From assembly GCA_021163745.1 (NCBI GenBank), contig JAGGTM010000024.1, positions 1-5,135 of the forward strand: a stretch of DNA of 5,135 nucleotides. The letters are read 5' to 3'. The translations under genes were made by a program, and so were the position numbers. Origin of the DNA: a bacterium. GTDB taxonomy: Bacteria > Patescibacteriota > Minisyncoccia > Portnoybacterales > JAGGTM01. The first letter of the stretch is position 1; each line of letters opens with the position of its first letter. Below, in pieces: positions 5,129 through 5,135 of the stretch. Below the pieces are notes generated by a model. That model was given only the letters and a program-made list of their open reading frames with translations, was not told where the DNA came from and did not search any database.

Positions 5129-5135
5129 ATGTTAG
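5129..5135 (+). CDS. Start of a further gene, cut by the window end
   Basis: ATG at 5129 follows a near-ideal Shine-Dalgarno, AGGAGG at 5117-5122 inside a longer purine run, with a 6-nt spacer. Only the first two codons (Met-Leu) and one base are visible, so the product cannot be named. Because of the terminator at 4898-4925 it is probably a separate transcription unit from the radical SAM genes. Confidence 0.6.

Noticed and set aside
1..5135. CRISPR arrays, tRNA or rRNA genes, insertion sequences, attachment sites
   Set aside because: I saw no regularly spaced repeats, no cloverleaf or rRNA signatures, and no transposase or integrase coding sequence on either strand.

Overview
The window is a compact, AT-rich stretch of bacterial DNA. 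All the genes I can support lie on the plus strand. It starts inside an RND (HAE1-type) efflux pump gene, which suggests an envelope with multidrug or lipid export. The sequence does not identify the organism. Low GC and SD-poor starts in part of the window would fit an AT-rich anaerobe or an uncultured candidate lineage, but that is a guess. There is no sign of stop-codon reassignment: the visible stops are TAG and TAA, and no in-frame TGA is needed.

Layout. (1) Positions 2-706 hold the C-terminal quarter of an RND transporter. Next come a five-helix membrane protein built like the VIT1/CCC1 metal transporters but apparently without their metal-binding residues (762-1340), and an RssA/YchK-type patatin phospholipase with an intact catalytic dyad (1366-2235). 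Gaps of 55 and 25 nt suggest these three could be one envelope-related transcription unit. (2) A 244-nt gap (2236-2479) ends in a well-formed sigma70-type promoter with a tandemly repeated extended -10 and a CTTACC-N4-GGTAAG operator. It drives a TetR-family regulator (2480-3067), presumably autoregulated. (3) A leader of about 140 nt with a long imperfect palindrome (about 3144-3193) precedes a radical SAM protein with a reduced SPASM-like C-terminal cysteine set (best start 3208, end 4665). It is followed closely by a 64-residue helical protein that ends in cysteine (4694-4888). A clear intrinsic terminator closes this unit (4898-4925). (4) A gap of about 200 nt holds a possible promoter and a strong Shine-Dalgarno before the first codons of another gene at 5129.

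The most interesting part is the TetR / radical SAM-SPASM / small-protein block. A TetR-controlled radical SAM enzyme next to a very small protein recalls, in outline only, RiPP-cofactor loci such as mycofactocin, but the gene order and the small protein do not match any system I recognise. Arginine codon use changes sharply across the window: CGN codons make up about half of arginines in the first three genes and 1 of 28 in the radical SAM gene. Strong Shine-Dalgarno sites appear only in the last part. Both suggest the radical SAM block has a different history from the left side.
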